Of a DNA stretch of 64,000 bases, positions 35,001-49,700 are shown piece by piece. Source of the DNA: Plectrocnemia conspersa. Lineage: Eukaryota > Arthropoda > Insecta > Trichoptera > Polycentropodidae. Each line of letters begins with the position of its first letter. Within the stretch, counting starts at the first letter, position 1. Where the stretch lies: NCBI GenBank assembly GCA_009617715.1, contig VTFK01000276.1, positions 434,001 through 498,000 of the forward strand. Direction: 5' to 3'. Both the position numbers and the translations under genes were made by a program. The notes below the pieces were generated by a model that made no database searches, had not been told where the DNA came from, and saw only the letters and a list, made by a program, of their open reading frames with translations.

Positions 35001-38000
35001 ACTTCTCAGAAGTCAAAAATTCACGACAAAAGATATAAAATCGTGTCAAAAACAGTAAATAGCATAAAATACCTTTAAAAAATTGCTAGTTTATGATTGA
35101 AACGCGGATTTTTTTTGGCCTTAAAAAATAAAAATGAGAATAATTAAATAAATTAAATAGTTACTCAGGTTAATGGCTCATGCCAAGGAACTGGGAAATA
35201 AAATATTAGACACTATATAGATTAGTAAAAATAATACATTATCACATCACGGTGACACACTTAATTTGAACGACTAAAAAATGTTTTACTTTACATTTAG
35301 ATTTTTCATTGTTCTACCTCAAATTATAGCAATAATAAATATATAATCGTTTATTAATTAGTCGAATTATTTTTCAAATTTTATTTTGCCAAATATTCGT
35401 TAAAAACATGTGATTTAACGAGCCGATCATATGACGGGCTTCGCGGTGGCGACCTGACTCAGCTGTTCATCATATGATGCGCATAGCGTGGAATGGGTTA
35501 AAAATATTTAATACGACTTTTTCAAAATGTTTCACTAAATAGTTTTATTATCCAGCTTGGAATATGTCACCAGTGGTCTCTAATTATATGCTTTTTTTTA
35601 CTGTAATCGCAACTCAGACAGTCTTGGTTTATACATTTAGCCGACATTTTACTGACCTACGCCTATTTTGTTGTACAACTCTGGCATGTAGAGTTCTGGT
35701 TTTTCTCTGCAGAACATATGATACTCCGTCTGCTCCACAATCGGCGTGACACAGTTGAACTGACGACAATTCGTGTAAGCCTCCATGACCTAAAATTCAA
35801 TTATTAAATTTAATTAGTTATGATTTATTTATTTATAAAAAAAAACATCTAAAAAATCATCGCGTGCCAGTTAGTAAAATTTAGACAAATTCGCGTTGAG
35901 CAACGCAAGCAAATTAATATTTCCTGTCAATCACTCGTTAACCAATCTTTAGTAAATCAATTAATAGCATCGTTTATTCAGTTCGAGATTGACAAGAACA
36001 CTCCGTTCCATCCTATATTTTAACTAACCTCTATTTCTAACCCATGTTATACATTATTATCTTTTGCAATCAAAATTAATATATTTATATTTTTATACAC
36101 ATATGTAAAACGGTTTATGCGTATTTATATCAAGGCCAATGCGGACGCCATCCAAAAATCTTTGACCCATATAACTTTTTTCAACATTTTCCTACGATGG
36201 AGATTTTTCCACCCGTCCCACTTTTCATGGGTTTGAAACTGTGCCAAAATGATTGTTGCCTTATTTCTGGCGCAGGTTTGCCATTTCAGTCTTACATGCT
36301 AAAAACTATGTGGAGTTTTTGGAGTAACATCGTTTCAAATATAGCCGATCGTAAATATGAATGATATAATACATATAATATGGCCACATCTAGAGTATTT
36401 GGCAGAGCGCCACAGACGTACACACACAATTACACAGAGAGAGAGGGAGAGAGAGAATTAATTAAATTTAATTTATTGGTATAAATGCGAAATGAAAATA
36501 TAGGTATCTAAATTAACCAGCAGTTAAAACATGAAGTTTATCTAACAAATAGTTATCTATTTTAAAATGTACAGAACGATACACAAATATAAATATAAAT
36601 AATCATATGTATTACATTACCTCGGCGGCTGACCAGCGTGCCGTCCCCCAGTACATTGCCCATCCTTTGTTTATTATGTGATTCATGGCTCTCACCAGCT
36701 CTGAAAAAGAGAGCAGAAATATTTTATTTAAAAATAAAAATCAACGGCGGATTTGATACATAAAATACGAGATATATTTATAAGAATGTTTATTTATTTA
36801 TTGTAATTTTTACGTAGCAAAAAACAGATGTTAGTTCAAAGCGCTACAACCGTGCAAACACAATCAACAACCAATAAATAAATTATAAGACAGATATCAC
36901 TATTAATATATTTTTTGTATATTGTTTTTTGACCATTGTGACGCATTGCGGTAACCTTAATTTAATTAAAATAAATGAAAAATATGATACATTTACTGTT
37001 AAAAATATTTTTTTAAAACGTAATCCTTCAATAATCTCAACTTATTTGAATATGAATCAATAATTCGACGCTTGTTGGCACGTTTTCAGCATCAGTAATG
37101 GATCTAACACGTTTTGAACGAATTGGATCAATGTTTTCAAGAGTGTACTTTAAAAACATTGATCTAAAAATGCTAAGTTAAAAATAAAATTTATATTTAA
37201 ATAATATAAATTAGCGACAATAACACTAATTTATTATAAATTAATTATTTTCGATTACAAAGATGGTAATAATTATGAATTGAGCTTACCTTCCATTGGA
37301 CACATATGATCCACTTTATGCAATATCACAATATCGATATAATCGACTTGGAGTCGCTCCAAAGATCCTTTAACACTTTCGATGATATGTTTTCTGGATA
37401 AGCCGCGCTCATCGCATCTTTTTTGGAAGAAAAAAATAAACATTTTATTTTTGTACAAACTATATGCATATATAGAACATTAACATCCTTACTTAGTGCT
37501 CCAATACACTTTGGTTGTTATGATGATGCTTGATCTTTTGAAGTTCCTGCGCTGCAGAATCTTCCCTAATTCGATCTCAGCGCGAGTACCTATAAGTATT
37601 ACAATATATAAAGTAGAGATGGGAATATACATACATTTCTCGATACTCGAATCAAATCCCTTTAATTATATAATTATTAATTACTTATTGAGTGTAAATG
37701 TATAAAACCATATCTTTTGCGTTTGTTATATATATATTTTTTGGGTCATTTGTGATTAGCGATTAACTACATTTTGCATCATAACTCATTAGTGTATGTA
37801 AAAATTATATGATTTATGTAAAAATATCGCAGATCTTAAATTTTGTTTTAAAATATTAAGACTTAAATAAAAATCGCTATAAAAGTCTCAATATTTCTTT
37901 ATAAAGCTACAGTTTGTAGTGATTTATGTATTTATTGTAGTGGTTTTTAAAAAAAATTAATGTTCCATTGTGATAAAAAGCTATTAACAGCATTTCGCTA

Positions 38001-40753
38001 TATAAAATACGAGGTGTGATAAAAAATACAGTGAATGAATTTTTATAGCAGTAACTGCTAACGCTACATCCATCCGTTAAGATAGTCAGTGTCAAGGTTG
38101 AACAAGTTGTGAATTGTTAGCCAGCTTCCAGAGCCGGAAGAGTGAAGTTGTGTTTGAAGCGCATCATGGATTTTGAACAACTTGTTACATTAAGTTGCAA
38201 AAAAGTGCCAAAGAAGCTCATGAAATCATAAAATCAGTGTATGGCGTAAATGTGGTGAATCTGAAGACTGTTTACAGGTAAGCGGAAATGAGTCAGTTGA
38301 AGGCGAGCAACGGACTAAAATAGACAATTGAATATTCGAGAGCTTACCGAAGAACTAAAGATCTTGTACGGGTCCGTGCAAAGCTTTTTAATCGATAATT
38401 TGCAAATGAGATGAGTGAGTGCGAAATTTGTTCCAAAACTTTTGACTGACGAACAGAAGGAAAATCGTGTGTCAGTTTGCACGGAATTGAAGGATCATCT
38501 TGATGCATATCCAGACTTCATAGTCAAAATTATAACTGGAGATGAAGGTTGAGTGTATGGCTATGACCCTGAGACGAAAATTCAGACGAACCTCAACTTC
38601 ATACTAATTTTTTTTCCGATTAATGGCTTCTTCTTCATAACGACAACGTGCCGAAAATTAGATGTTTTCTTAACTGTGATATTGTATTTTAAATCACTAG
38701 AATCGAGATATCGAGAGTATCAAAAACCCATCCCCACATAATATACATACACAAATTAATATAAAATATAATCGCTAAGCGAGATTATATGCATAGTGTA
38801 TACATGTTATAGAACCGCATTTTGTACATACATACATTTCGCAAAAATGTGAATATGTTATAGCGATTGATGTGTACCTGAATGCGCTTCCGAGAGATCG
38901 AATAGGTTGATTCCAGAATCCAATGCCAAATTGATGATTTCCTCGGAAGTTTCTTCCGAGACTGTGGGTCCAAATACGGCCCAAGTGCCCAAACCAACGT
39001 TGGACACCCTGAGACCGGATTTTCCCAGATTCTTGTATCGCAGACCTGGAGTCACTGATGTATGCATGCTGAGATGATTGCCGACGTACGATGCGCCTAA
39101 CCTTGTGGCTGAAATTATTATTATTATTATTAATATATATATCGCAAAATTACAATTTGATTATTTTTTCAAATGGGTAAATCATACAATGACAACAAAT
39201 ATCCAAGGCATCAACTGGCAGTAACATGGATTTATAGGAGGGAAAATGATGGAAAAGAGACAAAAATTGCAGACAAATTTAACAATCAAATATGCATAAG
39301 AAGTATTATATGAAATATTCAATAAAGATGTTAAGATAGGTGTAAGGTAAGAAGATCCGAACGATTTACATATATTTGGACTAATATTCAGGATGACATT
39401 GTAGTCTATAGAAACTATTCAATATTTGTAAAGATAATAAGAAATTTATTGTAGAACTAAATAAACAATATCTTGATAGAATTAAGTACATAAATCAAGT
39501 ATAATTTTAAGGAAATGTAATGAATATGTAATAGAAAAATACGGTATTAAAAATATTGAGAAGAGTAATAAGAGAGTGTTTTAAGAATTAGATTTATAAA
39601 CTAAAACATGAACCAATAAATATGGAAAGTTATAGGGGAATTTGGAGCAAATGATACTGCAGGGAATTATGTTAGGTCCATTATTGTTGTGTAATAAAGT
39701 ATGGAAATATATGTATAGTAAAAATTAATATGATGAAAGTTTGATATGAAATTGAATACAAGCCATACTAAACTATTGTTATTAAATAGTAAGAGAGATA
39801 ATAAAAAATGTTATTATGAGTATATAATGTTAATAAATTGAGATTTAAAAATCTCGTTAAATATTATAATAAAATTGATTAAATACACATTAACTAAACA
39901 TACATAAAAAAAAACACCTTTAAAATAATAAGATACATTATTTTATCTTAAAAAATACAAATATTGTTAAACAAAGCAATTATATGTATTTTTAACAAAC
40001 ACAAAATATATTATCAATGAAAAATGCAGGGTTTATTATTACCAGAATATTAATAAACATATACTAAATATTAGAAATAAATTCACACATGTAATTTAAA
40101 AACAAAATATCTGTGAAGATGAGCAATATAATAATAAAGTAATTAAAAAATCTATTATTAAAATAACAGAGAAAATTATAGTTAAATATAATATAATAAA
40201 TCATTTAGCTACAATAAATAAACTATGTATATTAAGGTTTAATATAAATAGTTTCAACACTGTTTTTTTTTCTATTACCAATTTTTCATTTTAAAATTTA
40301 ACTGTGGAAAGATAGCTTAAGAAACATAATTATTTCTAAAGATAAACTTGTCAATTTTTTTAACACATCTATGACTAAAAAGCTTAATTTTAGGTTTTAA
40401 GATTATTTATAAAATATTAATAATGATGTAAACTAAAACAACTATAATTCTATTTTTTGACCGAGTCCTTAAATTATATATGGACGACACCAAACAATTT
40501 CAAAACAAAAAATTCGTCCGAAGATGGCTGATGTGATCCAGCCGAAATATCGCGGTAAAATATATATATATTATTTTTGAAATCTCTGGATTCATCGCGA
40601 TTTTTGCTTACTTGTATTCTATATTACGGCCATGATCACGAATAAGGTCAAGGACAAGAGCGGTAGTTGCGAATAATTCGTGATCATGGCCGGAAAATCA
40701 CGGCCGAAATATAAAATACAAGTAAGCAAAAATCGCGATGAATGCCGGATTAA

Positions 40754-40794
<41 letters not shown>

Positions 40795-43700
40795 TGTATA
40801 TATATATTACCTACGGTTCTATTTATGAATTTGTTTACGTAATGGACCTTATAATGTCAATAAATAAGCAGTGGGAAAAAAATATTAATATGTGTACGGT
40901 AGGGATGCAACTTAAATTCGACAGTTACAAATGACTTAAAAATTGCTTAACAAGCAAAATATCATTATTATTATTATTAAAGCATGATTAAGATCTCGAT
41001 GAAGATAAAAAAATATCCAATCGAATGAATGCTTTTAATTTGTAGTTTTTTTAGCTATAATTCGTATTTGCAATTATTAGTAATTGTTATAACGAATATA
41101 TACGACAAAAACTTTTTTAGGTATTACAAAATATTTTAAATGAGAATGTGAAATACGTAAAATAAATAAATAGGTCACAGTATCACGTAATCCAATTTTG
41201 GAAGCATATTATGTAAGCTTATAAGTTCATAATTTATAAAACTTATAACAAAGGTTTTATCTAATGTATGATATACTTATAACTTGAAATGAGCTTTTAT
41301 TTAATGTTTTTTTTAAGTCCTAAAAGTCAAACTTTATGTGGTATTTCTTTTAACAACTGCTTTACTTTTAAGAATCAAAACTTTTAAGCCTATGCCACAT
41401 ATGATATGTTATTAAAAAATATTTTAATTATGTATAAATAAAATTCTAAAATCGTATTATATACCGCATTGTATAATAAAAATAATTTTCCTATAACTAT
41501 GTAATAAATAAGCTTAATACAATAACAAAAAAATAAATATTTAGTATCGTATTTGTTAAAAAATCAGATTAATATATTAAAAAACAGAAAGTTCATGAAG
41601 AATATAAAAGTATTCGAATAATGGTAAAAAAACGTTGTATTTTATAACTTACAAAAGCTTACAAAATCTTTAATAAAATATTGTTTTTTTTTACCCGCGA
41701 CTAACCTCATGCGTTTTTATATTTATGAAATAAAAATAATACACTAAAATAATCGATAGAATGTATCACAAGTTCACAGCATCTTTCAGTTATCTCATAA
41801 ACATCAATTACACACATTTTTAAACATAACACTAGCTTAAAAATAAATTTAAAAATAACATATAATTTGCATTCATATTATATACAAGAAAATAAACTCC
41901 TTACAGCACTGACACCGAGAATCAGGTAGATTTCGCCTGTGTGTAAAAGGAAAAGATTTTTTAATTTTTCAATAATAAAATATTTATTAACCCTTTATTA
42001 TTTTTCAGAAACGTTAGACTGATATCTGGTTTAAAATAAGCATATTTTAGTGTCACAAAGATTTTTTAAAATAGTTTTTATATCAAAATTGAACTTAAAG
42101 CGCAAACGCAATTAATAGTTTATTTCACAATTAAAAGCACTTTTAAACAATTAATAATATATATATTGCTTAACTCATATATTTATATAAAATAATAAAA
42201 CACTAACCTTATCACAATGGCACATGTTTAATTCATCTCATGAACATCACTTAATCACACATTTTAAAATAAAAGAGCATTCAGATATATCAGTAGTTTA
42301 AGAAGTAATTGAACAAAGGCACTAAATTGCGTTGGAATACTATGTTTTAACTTATATATAAATTAAAAAATTATAATCCATGAATTACATCATCACATCA
42401 CTTTATCACATTTTTAGAAATATCACGCTGAAAAATAGTAAATAAATAAAATAATTAAAGGCACTACATGTTACACAAAAATAATACGTTGAACTCATAT
42501 TTAAATAGAACAACATAATCACTGGATTATATCACAAAGGCGCAGCATCCTCTCATTCTTGAACTTCACTTAATTTTTATTTTAACAAAACATTATTTTT
42601 TAAATAACACGAGCATAAAATTTTCATTTTAAAATGTAAAAAGTATATTATAATTATTTTAGATAACGGTTTAGATAGAACAACGCTAGAGATAGGTCGA
42701 ACCCGTGCAGTGCGCCGATAACGTAATGCGACTGCATGCGCACTAGATAAGGATGTTTAAATATTTTTCGAAAATGATTTATGAATCACAGTGTATGGTA
42801 TATGTATTAAAAAAAAAAATTTGCTAAGCTAGATGTACCTTGGTCGAGCATCTGCTGGGAAGTGGCGCTGAAATCGTCCATGCAGTCCAGGGAAGCTATC
42901 GGAGCACGGCACCTACACACACACATATGATGTAATTAGTTGATACGTGTATGTTCTATATACGTGTGTATGTGTATACATAGCAATTTATTCTCTAAAT
43001 TATATTTATCTAAAAAATCTATATCTAAAAGAAACACATCAATGCCGGCAAATTAATTGATCGATCCAATTTCTCATGACTCCTCTCCAAAACGAAGTAT
43101 TATATTATATAAGCGGAAATATTATATTATTATTATTTTATACATACATTTATTGTACTAATAATACAAAAAACTTCATTGATTAGTTGTAGAATACTTC
43201 ACATAATAAGAGTTACAACATCACTTTATTTTAATCAGAGTTTCCGTTCCGGTAAATAAAAATTGTAAAAAAAAATACAAATTGCATGTTCGAGTAAGAT
43301 TTAAACACAAGACCTTTAATTTATAAGAAATAGCTCTTGCTAGTACTCCATCTTAGTTTTTTTTAAATCCGTCTGAAGGCAGCAAGAATTGCAAAGACAC
43401 TGCAATTATAATGTGGTACATTTAGCTGCGCAAAGAGAAATTTTAATCACATTTTACTAAATCGTATTAAGTCAATCGATGACTTTTACTTCTGCTTTAC
43501 TTATATGGCTACTTAAGATTTACAATGTAAATATATCAATCGTTGTTTTTAGAGCTACCAAAATAAAAAATATAAATACTTTTAAATAATAAATACAAAA
43601 AAACTACAAAAGCTATTTAATGTTTTATTCAATAAAAGTTGCAATTACTTCGTTCAAATTTTATTTAACAATCATAAAAATAAGATGATTTTAGTTTACG

Positions 43701-46700
43701 TACCTAAAAGGAACAAAGTTCAACATAACACCAGTGTAGTAAAACTATAAATATCATTGCTGTCGAACTTATGCAACTACAAACGTTGAATAGTCCAACA
43801 AGATGTTTTTCTAATGAAAATAAATAATTCAGCTTAGGAATAAAAATAAAAAAGAAACGTTGATCATCTCCCTTTTCCCGATCGTATTTAAATCAATAAT
43901 TTTAGACCTTAATTTCACTAATACGTGTTATATTTATTTTTAAACAGCACATGATTCACATAAAAGTATATACTAAAGGCAATATAGTAGTCTTTCAACC
44001 CAAAATAAATTATTTAAAATTACAACTTTAATAAAATTTTAATATTTATTTAATATTCAATTTAATTATATTTGCATTATAATTAGTTACGCAAGACTTG
44101 TTAAAAGGGTCATAAAATATATTTGTGTCCCTTAAAAAATTCAAATGGTATATATCGATAGATTAAAAGTTTGTATTTTAATATTTATTTTAGAATATTA
44201 TTGACTTATTGACATTTTTTCAATATTTTTTTAAAACAAAATGGAGGATAAGATAGTAATTTATATAAAATAAGCTTTGAAGTCGATATGATTTAAGCTA
44301 CGACAATTGTCATACCTTTAAATTATACTTAATTCCACCTAAATAGCAAAAAATATGTTTTATTTTATTTTAATTTATATTTAGAAAGTTAAATGAAAAT
44401 ATAATTAAAAGTAGTATGTAGACCATCCGAACAAATGTATAAAGTACTTAGTGGTAATGAGAAAATGTTTTGTCGTATATCCGCGTTAAAAGCGCAATAA
44501 ACAAAAATTCTCAATCAATGCATTGACAACTGTAGCAGGTAGAATGCGAAAAGAACAAATACCGAATCTTAATTTGTAAGAAAAAATAAGTCTGATTTCA
44601 TCCAAACACACGCCATGTAACAAACGATCCAAAATATAGAGTTCAACCTGATATTTGGGAGCAAATATATTGATGCATGTATTTTTAACAAACTAAAAAA
44701 TGTTACTAAAAAACACCACTTAATACTGCCGATTTTTTTTTTGTGAAACGTTGAAAAAAATAAATAAGATTAATATTTACAATATTTTTAAAGCAGCTTT
44801 AAAATAAACATTGTCACTTCATAGAGGTTTTTTAAAACCAAAACGTTTCAACAAATTTACTTTTCAGTATCTTGTGATATTTTTGCTAAAGCAACATAAA
44901 AATTTTGCTTTTTTATAATAACATTTGATCTGATTTTTACTAAAAAAATGATGATCAATTTAAAGCAGCTTTTGAGACCACATTTTTAAGACCCCGGTGT
45001 TTCGACAAAAAGGGTTTCCACCATCTTGTGAAATATTATCAGCAGAAATTTTTATAACATATTTAACCTGCTCTAAGAATAAAATAAGTTATATAAGAGG
45101 GCGTAAAAATGTACAATCTACAACAGTAAAAATACATCAATAAAAATTTGGCAACATAAATGCCCATTTCAAAAGAGCGAAATAGTTTAATTGTATATAT
45201 TTGTATTCCGTGTTTATTAATAGTAAATAAGAAAATTATTGATTTGCGTTAATTTTTTTAAAAAAAGTATTGCTCAAAAAAATACCACCAGATGATGCTG
45301 AAAGATATTTTTGGCGAAATATCGTGAACCTAAAAAAATATAATTTTATTTAAGTTCGAGTCTTTTTTCACAATTATCGTTTTTGTTAATATTTTATTAG
45401 AAACAACGTCTTTAAATATAAGTACGATTCAAATTATTGCTATTTTTGCATTTGTTAATTGCATTTTGCTAATTTTAACTGCACGTTAGATATTTAAAAA
45501 GAAAACATTAATATATGACATAATAATAAATGAAATTTTTAAAAGTATTACCACATTACAGAGAAAATAAAATTGAAAAAAAAATCACGTAATTAAGTCC
45601 TTAACTTTAAAAAATATATTATAAAATAAACTATGTTCAATAGTAGTACTGATTATTACTTTATTAGTATTGTGATTGAAGAATTTTTATTACCGTCAAA
45701 AGAACACAAACGAATCGCTTCTTTAAATAAGCAATGCTAAATAACTCGACCTTTACAATTGAAGATAATGTAACTGTATACCATAGTAACTATTAACAGT
45801 AACTATGTTTAAATTATAAATACTATAACTAGTTTGCTCTTTTAAAATTATATTTTTCGGAACATTAGATATTTTATTTTTATTAATTAAAATTTTTCTC
45901 ATATATAATATATTATACCCAACATTAAAAACAATGAAGTCAGTTAAATAGTGAAACAAATATTTCATATAGATAATTGACACTGTTCTATCTCAAAATT
46001 TTAGTATCTTTATTAGTGCTTTGGTTGATTTAAATAATTACATCCTATGACATTTTCCAGCTTTCGCAGATAAAATGAACAAAAAAAGGACAACGTTTTA
46101 CGACAATACAATGTAGATAAGATAAAAGCAAATTGAGCAAAATATAATATCAAATAGTGCATTGCATAATCATTGTGCAGATTGTGAGAAACGCTGAAAT
46201 AAGTATTTTTTATTATGTAGATTAAAATTTAACAAAAAATAAATTCTTCTTATTTTGTATTTTTGACATTGAATTATTTTAAGGTAAAACATAATATTTT
46301 AAAATAACCTCAAATGCAATACCACTGTGAAAAAAAATATGAATAATAGTTATTTGATTATCGTATTCAGAAATATCACTAGAAGCATTTATTGATTTGC
46401 CACAAAAATAAAAGTGTTCAAAAAGGTTAGAGAGTTATTTAATTGATTTAATATTAGTAATTGGACGTATACTAAACATCGACAATTGAGTTAGAGTTAC
46501 AATTAGATTTTAGACTTATTTTCTGTAATATTCTTTAAAATCTGATTTTTAAGTGAAAAAATCACATTTTTGTTACAAAATATACGTTATAACTTAATGA
46601 GCACATTTGATGATGATTTATAAAAACACACTTACTAATTGCAAATACAATTAATAATTAAGAGCTTAACAAGTTCATTGTTGTAATAAGAATTTTCGAC

Positions 46701-49700
46701 TTGCGAAACAAGTTTATTCGACACGTCGATGCTATATAAGTGCACTTGACGGTCGTATAAAATGCACCTTTTAGATAAATCTTAATAAACGACAGTCAGT
46801 GCAATACAAATACCGACAAGTCACAATTATTAGGTGACAAATCTACAGCTGTTTAAATTAAATTATAACCGTTACTCAAAAGAGCAGTATTGTAAAAATG
46901 CAACAAACAACACGCTTCCACTCTAAAGTATTAAATTTGGCAAAAGGTCAAGTGTAGAGTGAGAAAATATTTGTGTGAAATGTGTGTTAAAAGCATAAAG
47001 TTAATTTATTATACAAACGTTCGTGACGATCGGAAATTCAAAGGTATTAGGTAAATGCATATATAAATGAGCCATAAACAAAAGTCATTTTGAGCATTTA
47101 AATATATATATTTATAGTATATAAAATCATCTCAGCTACGCCAAATAATTCACGAACCGTGAGAAAAATACTTGTCGCACATACGCGTTAGAAGCGCAAT
47201 AAACAAAATTTTATTAGTCAATAAATGTTGATGTACGTTTTAAAATTAAACTACTTTTTTTACTTTTTTTTTACACGAATAAAATAAAATATTTTTTAAT
47301 AATTTTTTTACTTTTTTCTCTATGATTATTTTTATTTTTTTCAATATGCATGAACCGTGAGAAAAAATACTTGTCGCATATACGCGGTAAAAGCGTAATA
47401 AACAAAAATGCTAGTAGTCTTTACGACCAACAAATGCCATAATAATTTAAGCAAGTAGAATGCGAAAAGGACAAGTGTTGCCAAAGCTCTGTCTGTTTAA
47501 ATTTAACGGATATAATAAAAACGACAAAAAAAACAAATCTTAAATATTCAATAACAATCAAACTTCCTTCATCTCGATCAAGCGCATACATAGTGCATTT
47601 CGTTCACTTTTATTTATAATTTACTTGTTCATCTGAATACGCACCAATTGAGACAAAAATCGAGCAGCAGCCATTTCCCACTTTACGTCAAAATCCATAG
47701 TTGAATTAAGTAATTACACAAATTGTAAGTGATTAAAAAAATATTAATAAGAAATATTCGGACTATTGAAATATAGACTAAAAAATACTGTTTGAATAAT
47801 GTTATAAAAATAACAATAAAAATCAAAAGAATCGTTATTATTAATATTTACTTTAATTTAAAAAATAATAGATTATTACGTGATTCAGAATATAAATAAG
47901 TACAAAGTTTAATTTTAAATACACCTTCTGTCAAAAAGAACTTTTTAATCAATACATATAATGTTTAATTAAAATTAAACATTATATGTATTGATTAAAA
48001 AGAAAAAAAATATCAGCCATTGAAAAAGTCCACAGCTACACATTATTAACTAAAAATATGAGTGATTTATGAAATTTTGTTTTTTATTCAATATTTTTTT
48101 TGTCAGCTATTAATTGTAATGAAAATGGCTATTATAAATAATATAAAAAAATAAAATAAATGTCGCAAACCAAAAAGACACAGTTACCGTGTTTTAAAAA
48201 TTTTAATATTTAAAATATTAAAGTACAAATATTAGCAAAAACTATACGAATAATTGGATAATTATTTGAACAACAGATACCTATATATTTGTTATTCAGA
48301 TTATGTGAAGGGATATCTCACTTAATTTAATAAAACTAATAATTTTAAGAATGTCCACTATTACATCCCATGTTCAATTTTTTTTTACTAGTAACCGATT
48401 TAATTTTTTTATGAAATGCAATAAAAATTGCAGTACAGCACGTGATATACACAATGCGGTCAATGGTATGACGCACGTCGGAACTACACGCGAAGTCTTA
48501 TTTTATTTCATTTAATTTAATTAACAATATATTTTTTTAATTGAAAAAATACGCAAGAAAATCAATATAAAACAGGAGTGGCATATTTTCAATGAACAGT
48601 GGAAAACAACATTTTTTTAAATCAATTTATATAACAAGGTCATTTGTGTTCTCTTAATGGCAGTATAGCGGTGCTATAATTAAAATATAATAATTTTTGA
48701 GATACTGAAAAATTTCAGTTTTGGGTTTCGAGTCACGATCGCGTCCATTTCGAATAACCATAATTTTAATTTTTGCAATGAAAATGTCATTTCATTGCGC
48801 TTATTTTAATATAATTTCACAATACTTTTTTCAGTTTATGTTTTAGTAATATCAAATTCAGTTTTATTATATTTTTTTCTTTAAATTGGGGTATTGAATT
48901 CAAGACGAGCAATAGGCAAATTAGAGTTTTAGCTTACGGTAAAGTAGCAGAAACTGCTCGTAAACTAATAAGCAATGATTTTTTGTGGGTTCTGTTAATA
49001 AACATACGAAGCGATGATACTTCCAAAAAAGATTAAATTAAAATTAAGAAATTAAGGGGCGTCTTTAGTTGAATCACAACTACGCAAAACAATTAAAGAG
49101 CTTGCAAAAAATCTGAAGCTAAAAAAAACTGTAACAAATGTAATGGCAAATTTAAAAACGAATGTGATATGTACAAGATTGATACAGTCTTACCGTAGAC
49201 CGCATCTATCAATTTACTGTGGATTAAATATCTGATTAAAATTCTGTTCCATATGTTATTAACTGGATAACCAATAATCACAGAGTACCAACAGATACCA
49301 GAGTGAAAAATAAATCCAAAGAGAACGTATCTGATAATAAAGCAGCCATGTGGACACTAAATTGATTTATTTTATATTTTTATTTTTTACGCTTTGTTTT
49401 ATTACTTTATTTTAAATAAAAGAATATACAACTATTATGATGTAAGGGGGATCTTATTCTTGAAACTCGCGTTAATTACTCTGAGCAAATATGATTATTC
49501 ATCAATAATGATAAACTAGACAATAATGAAAACACACAAAGGCTCTCGTTACGACTAGAAAAAAGCGTCACATAAATAGCACGCAAAAATTCTCTGGTGG
49601 ATTGAATGAATATTTGTTTGTTACGAAACGGTCACGGGAAACAATATATCACCGTAAGGCCACAATATTCCCGTTGCGTAATTTGACCTCGGAGATATCT

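Noticed and set aside
40680..40934. 84-codon ORF with a Tyr-Ile run
   Set aside because: It is the fold-back arm and TA microsatellite in translation.
46733..46800. Promoter-like TATATAAG and TATAAAA boxes with a TCAGT initiator on the plus strand in Hk intron 1
   Set aside because: Spacing between boxes and initiator is wrong and AT-rich DNA gives many TATA matches.
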